A DNA stretch of 64,000 bases from Phenylobacterium sp. Lineage in GTDB: Bacteria > Pseudomonadota > Alphaproteobacteria > Caulobacterales > Caulobacteraceae. Positions 35,216-45,059 of this stretch are shown piece by piece. Where the stretch lies: positions 1 through 64,000 of the forward strand of contig NZ_JAKRSA010000033.1 of assembly GCF_022402485.1 (NCBI RefSeq). The letters run 5' to 3'. Under the pieces are notes generated by a model. That model was not told the DNA's origin. It did not search any database and saw nothing but the letters and a program-made list of their open reading frames with translations. A program made the translations under genes and the position numbers. How positions within the stretch are numbered: position 1 is the stretch's first letter; every line of letters starts with the position of its first letter.

Positions 35216-37324
35216 ATGAAACTCAAAGTCACACTCATCGCCCTGGCGTGCGCCAGCCTGCTCGCCGCCTGCCAGGACGCCGGCGGATCGAGGCCTGTGG
35301 ATCAGGCCCGAATGGAGGCCGCCGAGGGCAATGCCGAATGGCTGTCCTACGGCCGGTCCTATTCCGAGCAACGGTTCAGCCCCCTGACTCAGATCAACAC
35401 CAAATCGGTGGGGGAACTGGGCCTGGCCTGGTCCTATGAGTTCGATACCGACCGAGGTCAGGAAGCCACGCCGATCGTCAAGGACGGGGTGCTCTACACC
35501 ACCACGGCGTGGTCCAAGGTCTATGCTTTTGACGCCAGCACCGGGGCGCTCAAATGGTCCTATGACCCCAAGGTGGCCGGGGAAAAGGCCTTCGACGCCT
35601 GCTGTGACGTGGTCAATCGCGGGGTCGCGGTCTGGGGCGGCAAGGTCTATGTGGCGGCCCTCGACGGCCGGCTCATCGCCCTGGACGCCGACACCGGCAC
35701 CGAAGCCTGGTCGGTTCAGACCACAGACACCGCCAAGCCCTACACCATCACCGGTGCCCCTCGGGTCATCAAGGGCAAGGTGCTGATCGGCAATGGCGGC
35801 GCAGAGTACGGGGTGCGCGGCTATCTGTCGGCCTACGATGCTGAGACCGGCGCCATGGCCTGGCGATTCTACACCGCGCCCAATCCTGACGGTAAGCCGG
35901 ACGGGGCGGCCTCGGACGCCATCCTGGCGGAAAAGGCGGCTGGCACCTGGTTCGGAGAGGGCTGGAAGGCCACCGGCGGCGGGGCCACGGTCTGGGACTC
36001 CATGGCCTATGACCCCAAGCTCGACTTGCTCTATGTGGGTGTCGGCAACGGCACCCCCTGGAACCACGAGAAGCGCTCGGACGGGAAGGGGGACAACCTG
36101 TTTGTCTCCTCGATCCTGGCGCTGAAACCCGACACCGGTGCCTATGTCTGGCACTATCAGACCACGCCGGGCGAGAGCTGGGACTATACCGCGACCCAGC
36201 ATATGATCCTGTCGGACCTGACCATCGAGGGTAAATCCCGTCAGGTGCTGATGCAGGCGCCCAAGAACGGCTTCTTCTATGTTCTGGACCGGGCCACCGG
36301 CGAGCTGATTTCCGCTGAGCCCTTCGTGCCGATCAACTGGGCCACTGGCGTCGACAAGACCACAGGTCGTCCGATCGAGGCGCCGGGTGCCCGCTACCGC
36401 GACGCCCCGTCCCTGCAGATTCCGGCACCCTTCGGAGCCCACAACTGGCATCCCATGGCCTTCAATCCGCAGACCGGACTGGTCTACATCCCGGCCCAGG
36501 TGGTGCCCTTCGCCTACATGAACGACGCCAACTATCGTCACGAGCCCGGGGCCTGGAACATCGGCACAGACTTCCTGGTCAACGCCCTGCCCGACGACGC
36601 CGCCCAGCTGGCGGGTCTGAAGGCGATGGTGAAGGGTCAGCTGATCGCCTGGGATCCAGTGGCCCAGAAGGCCCGCTGGACCGTGGAGCACCCCTTCTTC
36701 TGGAACGCCGGCGTTCTCACCACCGCAGGCGGTCTGGTGTTCCAGGGGGCGGCTGAGGGAACCTTCTCGGCCTATGACGCGGCCACCGGTGCCAAGCTCT
36801 GGTCCTATGAGACGGTGAACGGGGTCATCGCACCGCCCTCGACCTATGAGATCGACGGCGAGCAGTATGTGGCCCTGATGGTGGGTTATGGCGGTGCTGG
36901 GGCCCTGTCCTCCCCGGCCCTGCTGCCCGACCGTTCGCGTCTGCCCGGCCGGCTGCTGGTCTTTAAGCTGGGCGGCAAGGCGACGACGCCGGCTTATGAC
37001 CTGCCGCAGGTCGAGCCGCTCGACCTGACGGGCATCAGCTCCAGGGGGAATGCGACCGCCGGCTTCTCCAGCTATCAGCAATATTGTCAGGTCTGCCACG
37101 GATCCAACGCCTCTGGGCGATTCCTGCCGGATCTGAAGCGCTCGCAGATGCTGCTGTCGGCCGACAACTGGTCTTCGGTCGTCCTGGATGGGGCCCTGGC
37201 CCCCCGGGGGATGGCCAGCTTCTCCCGCTTCCTGTCACCGGCCGAAGCCGAGAACATCCGCGCCTATGTGCTGACCGAGGCGCGCAAGGGTTCGGTGAGC
37301 CTTGCAGCCAAGACCGGGAGTTAG
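35216..37324 (+). CDS. PQQ-dependent quinohaemoprotein alcohol dehydrogenase
   Basis: A 702-aa periplasmic type II alcohol dehydrogenase. The eight-bladed propeller carries repeated tryptophan-docking motifs (GALKWSYDPK, GTEAWSVQT, GAKLWSYETV), the vicinal cysteine pair DACCDVV next to PQQ and catalytic-site GESWDYTATQ. A C-terminal cytochrome c domain has one CQVCHG haem site and a Met-rich end (RGMASFSRF). Alcohols are oxidised and electrons pass from PQQ to haem. The signal ends in LLAAC, a lipobox, so this one may be membrane-tethered. No PQQ synthesis genes are in the window. ATG 35216 follows GGGGAGGG. Confidence 0.92.
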   Translation: MKLKVTLIALACASLLAACQDAGGSRPVDQARMEAAEGNAEWLSYGRSYSEQRFSPLTQINTKSVGELGLAWSYEFDTDRGQEATPIVKDGVLYTTTAWSKVYAFDASTGALKWSYDPKVAGEKAFDACCDVVNRGVAVWGGKVYVAALDGRLIALDADTGTEAWSVQTTDTAKPYTITGAPRVIKGKVLIGNGGAEYGVRGYLSAYDAETGAMAWRFYTAPNPDGKPDGAASDAILAEKAAGTWFGEGWKATGGGATVWDSMAYDPKLDLLYVGVGNGTPWNHEKRSDGKGDNLFVSSILALKPDTGAYVWHYQTTPGESWDYTATQHMILSDLTIEGKSRQVLMQAPKNGFFYVLDRATGELISAEPFVPINWATGVDKTTGRPIEAPGARYRDAPSLQIPAPFGAHNWHPMAFNPQTGLVYIPAQVVPFAYMNDANYRHEPGAWNIGTDFLVNALPDDAAQLAGLKAMVKGQLIAWDPVAQKARWTVEHPFFWNAGVLTTAGGLVFQGAAEGTFSAYDAATGAKLWSYETVNGVIAPPSTYEIDGEQYVALMVGYGGAGALSSPALLPDRSRLPGRLLVFKLGGKATTPAYDLPQVEPLDLTGISSRGNATAGFSSYQQYCQVCHGSNASGRFLPDLKRSQMLLSADNWSSVVLDGALAPRGMASFSRFLSPAEAENIRAYVLTEARKGSVSLAAKTGS

Positions 37325-37362
37325 GGGTGGCAGCGCGGGCAGGGCGTGCTTAGATCGGCGGT

Positions 37363-39153
37363 ATGAACGCACCGCTGAAAACCGACACCCTGCCCGAATG
37401 GCGCCTCGATGACCTCTATGCCGGGCGCGATGACCCGAAGATCGAGGCCGACCTCGACCGGGCCCGCAAGGCCGCCGCCGATCTGCTGACCTATAAGGGC
37501 CTGCTGGTCGCCGCGCGGGCTGAGCCACAGGTGCTGGGCCAACGTCTGGACGAGACCATCGCGCTCTATGAGGTCGGAACCAATGCCCTCTACGGGGTCG
37601 GGGCCTATGCCTCCCTGTCGTCCAGCACGGCCCGGGACAATCCGGCCTGGGCGAAGTTCGAGGGGGATTTCCGCACCAAGGCCGCGATGATCGGGGCCGA
37701 GACCCTGTTCTTCACCCTGGAGATCAACCAGCTGGACGAGGGCGAGCTGGCCGCTGCCCTGGCCGCCCATGCCCCGGCGCAGCGCTGGTTGCCCTGGCTG
37801 CGCCGGGTGCGCCTGTCGCGGCCCCATGAGCTGAGCGCCGAGCTTGAGCGGCTGATGATCGACCGGGGTCCTGGGGTCGCCAACTGGATGCGGCTCTATG
37901 ACGAGACCCTGGCCAAGCTCACGGCCAAGGTGGGGCCTGAGACCCTGACCCTGCCGGAGACCCTGAACCGCCTATCGGACCCCGATAGCGCCCGCCGCAA
38001 GCAGGCCGCGCAGGGTCTGGCCAAGGCCCTGGAGGCGCGGACCTCCACCCTGGCGCTGTGCCTCAACACCTTGGCCTATGAAAAGCAGGTGGATGACCGC
38101 TGGCGGAAGTATCCCCAGCCGGCCTCATCGCGCCATCTGGGCAATGAGGTTGACGCCGACGCCGTCGAGGCCCTGGTGGAAGCCGTGACCGACGCCTATC
38201 CCGCCGTCAGCCATCGCTATTACGCCCTGAAGGCCAAGGTCATGGGCCGCAAGCGCCTGGATTACTGGGACCGCAACGCCCCTCTGGATGCGGCTCCGCC
38301 CCGGACCTACAGCTGGCCCCAGGCCCAGGACATGGTTCTGGAGTCTTTCCAGGCCCTGGCGCCCCGGTTTGCCGACACCGCCAAGACGTTCTTCACCCAG
38401 CCCTGGATCGACGCCCGTCCCCGGGCCGGCAAACAGTCGGGGGCCTATTCCCATCCGGTGAGCGCCGACCGGCACCCCTATGTGTTCATGAACTATATGG
38501 GCGAGCGGCGGGACGTGCTCACCCTGGCCCATGAGCTGGGCCACGCGGTGCACCAGACCCTCTGTGCGCCGCTCGGCACCCTTCTGGCCGACACACCCCT
38601 GACGCTGGCCGAGACGGCCTCCATCTTCGGCGAGGGCCTGGTGTTCGAGCGCCTGATGGCCAATGCCAGCAAGGAGGAGCGTCGCGGTCTGCTGGCGGGC
38701 AAGATCGAGGATGGCCTGAACACGGTGGTCCGGCAGATCGCCTTCCACAAGTTCGAGACCCGCTTCCATGCCGCCCGTCTGCAGGGGGAGGTGTCCACCG
38801 ACCAGATCTCATCCATCTGGATGGAGGTGATGGGGGAAAGCCTTGGCCCCGCCATCAAGCTGAACTCCGGCTATGAGCACTACTGGGCCTATGTCAGCCA
38901 CTTCGTGCACGCGCCCTTCTATGTCTACGCCTATGCCTTCGGCGACCTTCTGGTGCGGGGCCTGATGGAAAAGCGCCGGGAGGACCCCACGGGGTTTGCC
39001 CCGCTTTATGAGGACCTGCTCGCTGCTGGCGGCTCCAAGACCTATGTGGAGGCTCTGGCCCCCTTCGGCCTCAACCCTCGGGAAAAGGCCTTCTGGGCGG
39101 CGGGCATGACGCAGATGGAGCGGCTGGTGGACGAGTTCGAGGCTCTCGTCTGA
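37363..39153 (+). CDS. pepF: Oligoendopeptidase F (M3B metallopeptidase)
   Basis: A 596-aa cytoplasmic zinc peptidase that trims oligopeptides. The zinc motif HELGHAVHQ is at about residues 389-397 and the downstream third ligand lies in TLAETASIFGEGLVFE. The N-terminal helical domain begins WRLDDLYAGRDDPKIEADL and the late EHYWAYVSHFVHAPFYVYAYAFG is family-typical. The length is normal. It follows the PQQ dehydrogenase gene by 38 bp, probably with its own promoter. Confidence 0.93.
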   Translation: MNAPLKTDTLPEWRLDDLYAGRDDPKIEADLDRARKAAADLLTYKGLLVAARAEPQVLGQRLDETIALYEVGTNALYGVGAYASLSSSTARDNPAWAKFEGDFRTKAAMIGAETLFFTLEINQLDEGELAAALAAHAPAQRWLPWLRRVRLSRPHELSAELERLMIDRGPGVANWMRLYDETLAKLTAKVGPETLTLPETLNRLSDPDSARRKQAAQGLAKALEARTSTLALCLNTLAYEKQVDDRWRKYPQPASSRHLGNEVDADAVEALVEAVTDAYPAVSHRYYALKAKVMGRKRLDYWDRNAPLDAAPPRTYSWPQAQDMVLESFQALAPRFADTAKTFFTQPWIDARPRAGKQSGAYSHPVSADRHPYVFMNYMGERRDVLTLAHELGHAVHQTLCAPLGTLLADTPLTLAETASIFGEGLVFERLMANASKEERRGLLAGKIEDGLNTVVRQIAFHKFETRFHAARLQGEVSTDQISSIWMEVMGESLGPAIKLNSGYEHYWAYVSHFVHAPFYVYAYAFGDLLVRGLMEKRREDPTGFAPLYEDLLAAGGSKTYVEALAPFGLNPREKAFWAAGMTQMERLVDEFEALV

Positions 39154-39224
39154 TCGAGAGGCTTCTCGCGGCGAATCTCGCCCGAAGGCTTGTCATTTTT
39201 CAAACGGGCGTTAGTCAGCGGAGT

Positions 39225-39695
39225 ATGTCCGATGATCTGACTCCCCTGCAGGCCGCCGTCGTTCCGGACGGCTATGTGATCAACCTGTGGCAGCGTGGCT
39301 TTGGCCGGACCGTCGGCCCGTTTTATTCCAAGCGGGACGAAGCCAACAACGAGATCATGGCCTTCCGGGTGGAAGAGCACCACGCCAACGGCATGAACAA
39401 CTGCCATGGCGGCATGCTGATGAGCTTCGCCGATATGGCCTGGGGCCGGGTGATCTCCAATCAGCGGGAGATCGGCTGGGTCACGGTACGCCTGACCACC
39501 GACTTTCTCTCCGGCGCCCAGATGGGCGACTGGGTGGAAGGCGGCAGTGAAATTATTTCCGAGCAGGACGACATTTTTACGGTCCGCGGCAAGATCTGGT
39601 GCGCAGACCGTCTCCTGATGACCGGCTCGGGCGTGTTCAAGGGCCTTCGCAACATCAAGCGCACCCCTGGCGATCGCCAGGCGCGACAGGCCTGA
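39225..39695 (+). CDS. PaaI-family hotdog thioesterase
   Basis: A 156-aa single hotdog-domain protein. HHANGMNNCHGGMLMSFAD is the PaaI-type active-site helix, with its conserved G-G and Asp. A beta strand TVRLTTDFLSGAQMGDWVE follows. Such enzymes hydrolyse aromatic or medium-chain acyl-CoA. Its stop is four bases before the ATG of an alpha/beta hydrolase, so the two are one unit. Confidence 0.87.
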   Translation: MSDDLTPLQAAVVPDGYVINLWQRGFGRTVGPFYSKRDEANNEIMAFRVEEHHANGMNNCHGGMLMSFADMAWGRVISNQREIGWVTVRLTTDFLSGAQMGDWVEGGSEIISEQDDIFTVRGKIWCADRLLMTGSGVFKGLRNIKRTPGDRQARQA

Positions 39696-39699
39696 CCCC

Positions 39700-40758
39700 A
39701 TGACCGATCAAACCAAGCCCCCCCCCGCCGTGGCCGCCGCCGAATTTGAGGATGACCGCCCGGTCCCGTCTAAGCCTGGTGAACTTCCTCCGGAAGTCCA
39801 AGCGCCCCTGGCCCCCTTCAAGGGCGAAAAGCCGCCCACGCCGGCCTGGTTCGATGATGCCATTGCCCAGGCACCGGAGCGCAGCTTCGTCACATCTCTG
39901 GGCACTCAGATCGAGGTGCTGACCTGGGGCCAGGTGGGCAAGCCGGGTCTGCTTTTGGTGCATGGCAATAGCGCGCACGCCGACTGGTGGAGCTTCATCG
40001 CCCCCTATCTGGCCGAGGACTACCGTGTCGCCTCCATGTCCCTGGCCGGCATGGGGGCTTCGGACTGGCGGGAAACCTACGCCTTCCAGGATTTCGCCGA
40101 GGACGCCGAGGCGGTGGCCAAGGCGACGGGGCTATATGAGGGTGGTCGTAAGCCCATCTATATCGGCCACTCGTTCGGGGGCTCGCAGGTGTTCTATGCC
40201 GCCAGTCGTCATCCCGAACGGATGGCGGCTGCGGTTCTGGTGGACACCGGCTTTGGCGGTCCGCCGCCCCAGGCGCGCGAAGAGATGGAGCGCCGCATGG
40301 AGCAGGTGCGCAACATCCCCACCCCAGACCGCCCCAAGCGGGTCTATGCGACTCTGGAACAGGCGCTCAGCCGGTTCCGCTTCATGCCGCCCCAAGCCGC
40401 TGGAAACCTGTTTGTTGCCGACTTCATCGCGCGCAAATCCCTGAAGCGCGCGCCCCTGGAGGATGGATCGGGCGAGGGTTGGACCTGGATGTTCGATCCG
40501 GCCATGTGGAACAAGCTCGACCGCAGCGCCATGACCGCGCTCGTCACTGAGGGACCGCCCAGGGTCGAGGTGCCGGTGGCGCATCTGCACGGGGAGCAGT
40601 CTCAGGTCATCGCCCGGCGCCAGGACGGTCGACCCAATCCGCTGCCGGCCGACATGATCGAGATCGCCATTCCCAATGCCAACCATCACGTGATGGTCGA
40701 TCAGCCCCTGGCCTTGGTGGCGGCGCTGCGTGCGCTGCTGAAGGTCTGGCCGGCTTGA
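39700..40758 (+). CDS. Alpha/beta-fold hydrolase with proline-rich N-terminus
   Basis: A 352-aa hydrolase. The first 55 residues are Pro-rich and unlike the family. After that come LLVHGNSAHADWW (oxyanion loop), the nucleophile GHSFGGSQ with its Ser at about residue 159, and the late NANHHVMVDQP with catalytic His. No signal peptide is present. The substrate is unknown. It is coupled to a thioesterase, which suggests acyl-CoA or ester metabolism. Confidence 0.85.
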   Translation: MTDQTKPPPAVAAAEFEDDRPVPSKPGELPPEVQAPLAPFKGEKPPTPAWFDDAIAQAPERSFVTSLGTQIEVLTWGQVGKPGLLLVHGNSAHADWWSFIAPYLAEDYRVASMSLAGMGASDWRETYAFQDFAEDAEAVAKATGLYEGGRKPIYIGHSFGGSQVFYAASRHPERMAAAVLVDTGFGGPPPQAREEMERRMEQVRNIPTPDRPKRVYATLEQALSRFRFMPPQAAGNLFVADFIARKSLKRAPLEDGSGEGWTWMFDPAMWNKLDRSAMTALVTEGPPRVEVPVAHLHGEQSQVIARRQDGRPNPLPADMIEIAIPNANHHVMVDQPLALVAALRALLKVWPA

Positions 40759-40823
40759 GCCGGCGCGCGCTCTCGTGTAGCACCACAAACTATCAGGTTC
40801 CGTAAGAGAGAGACCCGGCCGCC

Positions 40824-41063
40824 ATGGGCGAACAGGCTTCCGACTACACGCGCGGCGAAATGGAGATCCAGGAGCAACTGGCCACCTATGACCTGTTCAT
40901 GGGCATGACCAAGTGGGGCTCCCTGGCCATCACCGCCTTCCTCCTGCTGTTCACGGTGTGGTTCTGCACGCCGCTTGGCTTCATGGCCGGTCTGATCTCG
41001 GCGGTGGTGACCACCGTGGTCGGCATCGTGCTGCTGCGCGATAAGCCCGACCAGGCCCACTAG
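40824..41063 (+). CDS. aa3-type cytochrome c oxidase subunit IV
   Basis: A 79-aa protein with an acidic N-terminal segment (YTRGEMEIQEQLATYDLFMG) and two hydrophobic helices to the C-terminus. The pattern MEIxEQxATYxxFMxxxKWGS is the signature of the alphaproteobacterial oxidase subunit IV. It stabilises the aa3 oxidase in the inner membrane. In many alphaproteobacteria it stands, as here, just upstream of pntA. Confidence 0.93.
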   Translation: MGEQASDYTRGEMEIQEQLATYDLFMGMTKWGSLAITAFLLLFTVWFCTPLGFMAGLISAVVTTVVGIVLLRDKPDQAH

Positions 41064-41088
41064 ACCTCGACCTAGGGCAGACGAAAGT

Positions 41089-41119
41089 CGCCGCCGGCTC
41101 TCGTTGGGAGCCGGCGGCG
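41089..41119. terminator. Strong hairpin between the oxidase subunit IV gene and pntAA
   Basis: A perfect 12-bp stem CGCCGCCGGCTC/GAGCCGGCGGCG with a 7-nt loop lies 26 bp after the stop codon. There is no T-run on either side, so it is a terminator candidate or mRNA-stability hairpin. Confidence 0.6.
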
Positions 41120-41250
41120 TCGTCATGCTTGCAGGGCGCGTACAGGCTCAATTCAAACATCTGTTCGGCGATCCCTGATGGATTTCTGGACAAGGACCCA
41201 CTGACATCCCTAAGGTCCGCCGGCTTTTACGCCCCGGGGGGACCTCGACC

Positions 41251-42378
41251 ATGGCCGTTATCGCCGTCACCAAGGAACGCCGCGACGCGGAAACCCGCGT
41301 CGCCTTGACGCCCGACACAGCAAAGAAGCTCATCGCCTCCGGGTTCAGCGTGATTGTGGAGTCCGGTGCCGGCGCGTCCTCGTATTATCCGGACGCAGAC
41401 TATGCGGCGGCTGGTGCTGAGCTTGGTGATCTGGCCGCTGTCCTGGGCAAGGCCGAGATTCTGTTCAAGGTGCGCGGCCCCACGGCCCCTGAGATCGCCG
41501 GGCTTAAGGCCGGGGCCATCGTGGTCGGCATGCTCAATCCCCACCAGGACAAGGCCACCCTCGAAGCCCTGGCGGCCCAAGGGATCAGCGCCTTTTCCAT
41601 GGAGTTCGTCCCGCGGATCACCCGGGCCCAGGTGATGGACGTGCTGTCCTCCCAGGCCAACCTCGCCGGCTATCGCGCCGTGCTTGAGGCGACACATGCC
41701 TATGGCAAGGTTTTGCCGATGATGATGACCGCCGCCGGCACCGTGGCCGCCGCCAAGGTCTTCGTCATGGGGGCTGGTGTTGCGGGGCTGCAGGCCATTG
41801 CCACGGCCCGGCGTCTAGGGGCAGTCGTCACCGCCACCGATGTACGGCCCGCCGCCAAGGAGCAGGTGGAGAGCCTGGGCGCCAAGTTCGTCGCCGTCGA
41901 GGACGAGGAATTCAAGGCCGCCGAGACGGCTGCGGGCTACGCTAAGGAGATGAGCGCCGAATACCAGGCCAAGCAGGCAGCCCTGGTGTCCGAGCATATC
42001 CGCAAACAGGACATCGTCATCACCACCGCCCTGATCCCGGGCCGCCCGGCCCCGCGCCTGGTCAGCGCCGCCCAGGCCGCTTCGATGCGCCCGGGTTCGG
42101 TCATCGTCGACCTGGCCGTGGAGCAGGGGGGCAATGTGGAGGGTGTGGTGGCGGGCGAGGTGTCTGAGACCGGCGGGGTCAAGATCGTTGGCTACGCCAA
42201 CCTGCCTGGCCGGATCGCTGCGGATGCCTCGGCCCTCTATGCGCGCAATCTCTTCGCCTTCGCCGGTCTGTTCCTGAACAAGGACGGCGCCTTCGCCCCC
42301 GACTTCGAGGACGAGATCCTCAAGGCCGCCCTGGTGACCCAGGGGGGCGCGGTGGTTCACCCCGCCCTGGCCCGCTGA
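41251..42378 (+). CDS. pntAA: NAD(P) transhydrogenase subunit alpha part 1
   Basis: A 375-aa soluble NAD(H)-binding domain I of the proton-translocating transhydrogenase, which makes NADPH from NADH at the cost of the proton gradient. It begins [18 protein letters not shown] and includes [23 protein letters not shown], the Rossmann loop [20 protein letters not shown] and [14 protein letters not shown]. Alpha is split, as usual in alphaproteobacteria: membrane helices are on the next gene, 25 bp on. The three genes run without a break. Confidence 0.95.
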   Translation: MAVIAVTKERRDAETRVALTPDTAKKLIASGFSVIVESGAGASSYYPDADYAAAGAELGDLAAVLGKAEILFKVRGPTAPEIAGLKAGAIVVGMLNPHQDKATLEALAAQGISAFSMEFVPRITRAQVMDVLSSQANLAGYRAVLEATHAYGKVLPMMMTAAGTVAAAKVFVMGAGVAGLQAIATARRLGAVVTATDVRPAAKEQVESLGAKFVAVEDEEFKAAETAAGYAKEMSAEYQAKQAALVSEHIRKQDIVITTALIPGRPAPRLVSAAQAASMRPGSVIVDLAVEQGGNVEGVVAGEVSETGGVKIVGYANLPGRIAADASALYARNLFAFAGLFLNKDGAFAPDFEDEILKAALVTQGGAVVHPALAR

Positions 42379-42403
42379 CCCTGATCAAGAGAGGATGACC
42401 CCC

Positions 42404-42724
42404 ATGGAATCCGTCGATCCCACCGTCTTCCGTCTGGCGATCTTCGTGCTCGCCATCTTCGTGGGCTACTACGTGGTCTGGAGTGTGACGCCGGCCTTGC
42501 ACACGCCCCTGATGGCGGTGACCAACGCCATTTCCTCGGTGATCATCGTCGGCGCCCTGCTGGCCGCCGCAGCCCAGGGGGTGGACGGTGATGGGCTCAG
42601 CGGCAGTGTCATGATCTCCAAGGGCGCAGGTGCCCTGGCGGCGGCCCTTGCGGCGGTGAACATCTTCGGCGGCTTCCTGGTCACCCAGCGCATGCTCGCC
42701 ATGTACAAGAAGAAGCAGAAGTAG
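42404..42724 (+). CDS. pntAB: NAD(P) transhydrogenase subunit alpha part 2
   Basis: A 106-aa integral membrane protein carrying the domain II helices of alpha. Three to four hydrophobic segments include [20 protein letters not shown] and [20 protein letters not shown] chose ATG 42404 over 42395 because the GAGAGG sequence is at proper distance only from the former. It contributes to the proton channel together with PntB. Confidence 0.92.
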   Translation: MESVDPTVFRLAIFVLAIFVGYYVVWSVTPALHTPLMAVTNAISSVIIVGALLAAAAQGVDGDGLSGSVMISKGAGALAAALAAVNIFGGFLVTQRMLAMYKKKQK

Positions 42725-42747
42725 AGCCGGGCTTTAGGGGGCTAACC

Positions 42748-44163
42748 ATGAACGCCAATCTCGCGGCCATTCTCTACCTCGTTTCCGGGGTGCTCTTCAT
42801 CCTGGCCCTGCGCGGACTTTCCAGTCCCGAGACCAGCCGTGCCGGCAACCGCAACGGCATGATCGGCATGGCCATCGCCGTGGGCACGGTCATGGCCACC
42901 TTGCTGGGCCAAGGTGCCCTGGACGTCCTGACCCTGGCCTTGATCCTGGGGGGCGTGGCCATCGGTGGTGGCATCGGCGCGGTGATCGCCCGCAAGGTGC
43001 CGATGACCTCGATGCCCCAGCTGGTGGCCGCCTTCCACAGCCTGGTCGGTCTCGCCGCCTGTCTGGTGGCGGTGGCGGCGATCTATACCCCAGAAGCCTA
43101 CGGCATTGGTGTGGCCGGGGCGATCTCGCTGATCTCCCTGATCGAGCTGTCGCTCGGCCTGGCCATCGGAGCGGTGACCTTCACCGGCTCGGTGATCGCC
43201 TTTGCCAAGCTGAACGGCAATATGAGCGGTGCGCCGATCCTGCTGCCGGCCCGGCATCTGCTCAACCTGGCCATTGCGGCCGGCATCGTGGCTCTGATGG
43301 TGATCCTCGTGGTCAGTGGCGGCGCAGCCGTCTGGGCCTTCTGGGGCATCTTCGCCCTGGCCCTGCTGATCGGCATCACCCTGATCATCCCCATTGGCGG
43401 TGCCGACATGCCCGTCGTGGTGTCGATGCTGAATTCCTATTCCGGCTGGGCGGCCGCAGCCCTGGGCTTCACCCTGGAAAACACCACCCTGATCATCACC
43501 GGGGCCCTGGTGGGCTCGTCCGGGGCGATCCTGTCCTACATCATGTGCAAGGGGATGAACCGGTCCTTCGTCTCGGTGATCCTCGGGGGCTTTGGTGCCG
43601 ATGATTCCGCCGCTGCAGCCGGGGGCCACGTGGAAACCCGGCCGGTCAAGCAAGGCTCGGCTGAGGATGCGGCCTTCATCATGAAGAACGCCAGCAAGGT
43701 CATCATCGTACCCGGCTACGGCATGGCCGTTTCCCAGGCCCAGCATGCCCTGCGTGAAATGGGGGATGTGCTGAAGGCCGAAGGGGTCGAGGTGAAGTAC
43801 GCCATTCACCCGGTGGCGGGCCGCATGCCCGGCCATATGAACGTGCTGCTGGCCGAGGCCCAGGTTTCCTATGACGAGGTCTTCGAGCTCGAGGACATCA
43901 ATTCGGAGTTCTCTACCGCCGACGTGGCCTTTGTCATCGGGGCCAATGACGTGACCAATCCCGCGGCCAAGACCGATCCGACCTCGGCCATCTACGGCAT
44001 GCCGATCCTGGACGTGGAAAAGGCGCGGACTGTGCTGTTCGTGAAACGGGGCATGAGCTCAGGCTATGCAGGCGTCGACAACGAACTGTTCTTCCGGGAC
44101 AACACCATGATGCTGTTTGGTGACGCCAAGAAGATGGTCGAAGGTATTCTGAAGTCCCTCTAG
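42748..44163 (+). CDS. pntB: NAD(P) transhydrogenase subunit beta
   Basis: A 471-aa protein with an N-terminal domain II of about eight transmembrane helices and a soluble NADP(H)-binding domain III from about residue 295. Domain III shows IVPGYGMAVSQAQHALREM, VKYAIHPVAGRMPGHMNVL, and VIGANDVTNPAA, all family hallmarks. The length is standard. It ends the pnt operon. Confidence 0.96.
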   Translation: MNANLAAILYLVSGVLFILALRGLSSPETSRAGNRNGMIGMAIAVGTVMATLLGQGALDVLTLALILGGVAIGGGIGAVIARKVPMTSMPQLVAAFHSLVGLAACLVAVAAIYTPEAYGIGVAGAISLISLIELSLGLAIGAVTFTGSVIAFAKLNGNMSGAPILLPARHLLNLAIAAGIVALMVILVVSGGAAVWAFWGIFALALLIGITLIIPIGGADMPVVVSMLNSYSGWAAAALGFTLENTTLIITGALVGSSGAILSYIMCKGMNRSFVSVILGGFGADDSAAAAGGHVETRPVKQGSAEDAAFIMKNASKVIIVPGYGMAVSQAQHALREMGDVLKAEGVEVKYAIHPVAGRMPGHMNVLLAEAQVSYDEVFELEDINSEFSTADVAFVIGANDVTNPAAKTDPTSAIYGMPILDVEKARTVLFVKRGMSSGYAGVDNELFFRDNTMMLFGDAKKMVEGILKSL

Positions 44164-44340
44164 GCGCTGTCACGCTGCCTCATGGTAAAGAGAGCTTAAA
44201 CAGGCTGACCGCGCCTAATTGTCGCTGTTGCATTGGGTGTTGATGTCTCGAACATTCATTAACCCCTGCCGCCTATGACCTGCCGCGCAGGTCAGGGCCT
44301 TGTGGGGTCAGGACCGTACTGCCGATAGAACAGTCGGGAC

Positions 44341-45057
44341 GTGCCTTTGTCTGAGACCGCCATCGCCCCGGAGGGCGGCCTGCAACGCCTGGGCGTCATG
44401 CTCTTTGGGGCCGTCCTGGCCCTCAGCGCTATCACCTTGGCCCATGCCGCCCTCCCACGCCCTGAGGCCAGGCCTGAGCCTGAGGCGACATTCACGCCGC
44501 CGCCGCCGGCGCGGGTGTTCGTCGCCTTTCAGTCCCCCCTGCCGAACCACATGATCAACTCGCCCTTTGGCCTGCGCCAGATGCCGTGGGAGACCCATGG
44601 CCGGTTGCACGCGGGAGTGGACATCGCCGCGCCGTTCGGCGAGCCGGTTCTGGCCGCCGCCGATGGGGTGGTTAGCCGTGCAGGCCTTTGGCCGGGCTAT
44701 GGCCGTATGGTGGAAATCACCCACGCCGGGGGATTGGTCACCCGCTATGCCCATCTGGGCGCCGTGGTGCCTGGTCTTCGTCGGGGGCATCGCCTGAAGG
44801 CCGGAACGCCCCTGGGTGAGGTCGGCTCCACGGGGGTCTCCAGCGGTCCCCATCTGCACTTCGAAATCCGCGACCGTGATGACCGGCCGCTGAACCCGCT
44901 CTATTTCCTCGGCCGCCGGTTCGCCCAGGCTGATGACCTGCCCCTTGACGCCGCCGCCCAGGTCTCCCCCCGGGTGCGGATGGCGCAGGTCTCAAACATC
45001 CCGGAGTCCAAGCGCAGCCTTATGGCCGCCCGGGGTCTCATCGAAACCGGGGACTGA
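44341..45057 (+). CDS. M23 family (LytM-type) metallopeptidase
   Basis: A 238-aa protein with a signal anchor (about residues 15-36), a short Pro-rich stretch and an LytM domain. The zinc ligands are in HAGVDIAAP (about 93-97) and HLHFEIRD (about 171), with the fold-typical YGRMVEITHAGGLVTRYAHL between. It probably cleaves peptidoglycan crosslinks in the periplasm or activates amidases. The start is GTG. It converges on tilS with stops two bases apart. Confidence 0.88.
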   Translation: MPLSETAIAPEGGLQRLGVMLFGAVLALSAITLAHAALPRPEARPEPEATFTPPPPARVFVAFQSPLPNHMINSPFGLRQMPWETHGRLHAGVDIAAPFGEPVLAAADGVVSRAGLWPGYGRMVEITHAGGLVTRYAHLGAVVPGLRRGHRLKAGTPLGEVGSTGVSSGPHLHFEIRDRDDRPLNPLYFLGRRFAQADDLPLDAAAQVSPRVRMAQVSNIPESKRSLMAARGLIETGD

Positions 45058-45059
45058 CC

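Noticed and set aside
34985-37099. 704-codon minus-strand frame across the PQQ dehydrogenase
   Set aside because: Composition is Gly/Arg/Val-rich shadow sequence opposite a clearly conserved enzyme.
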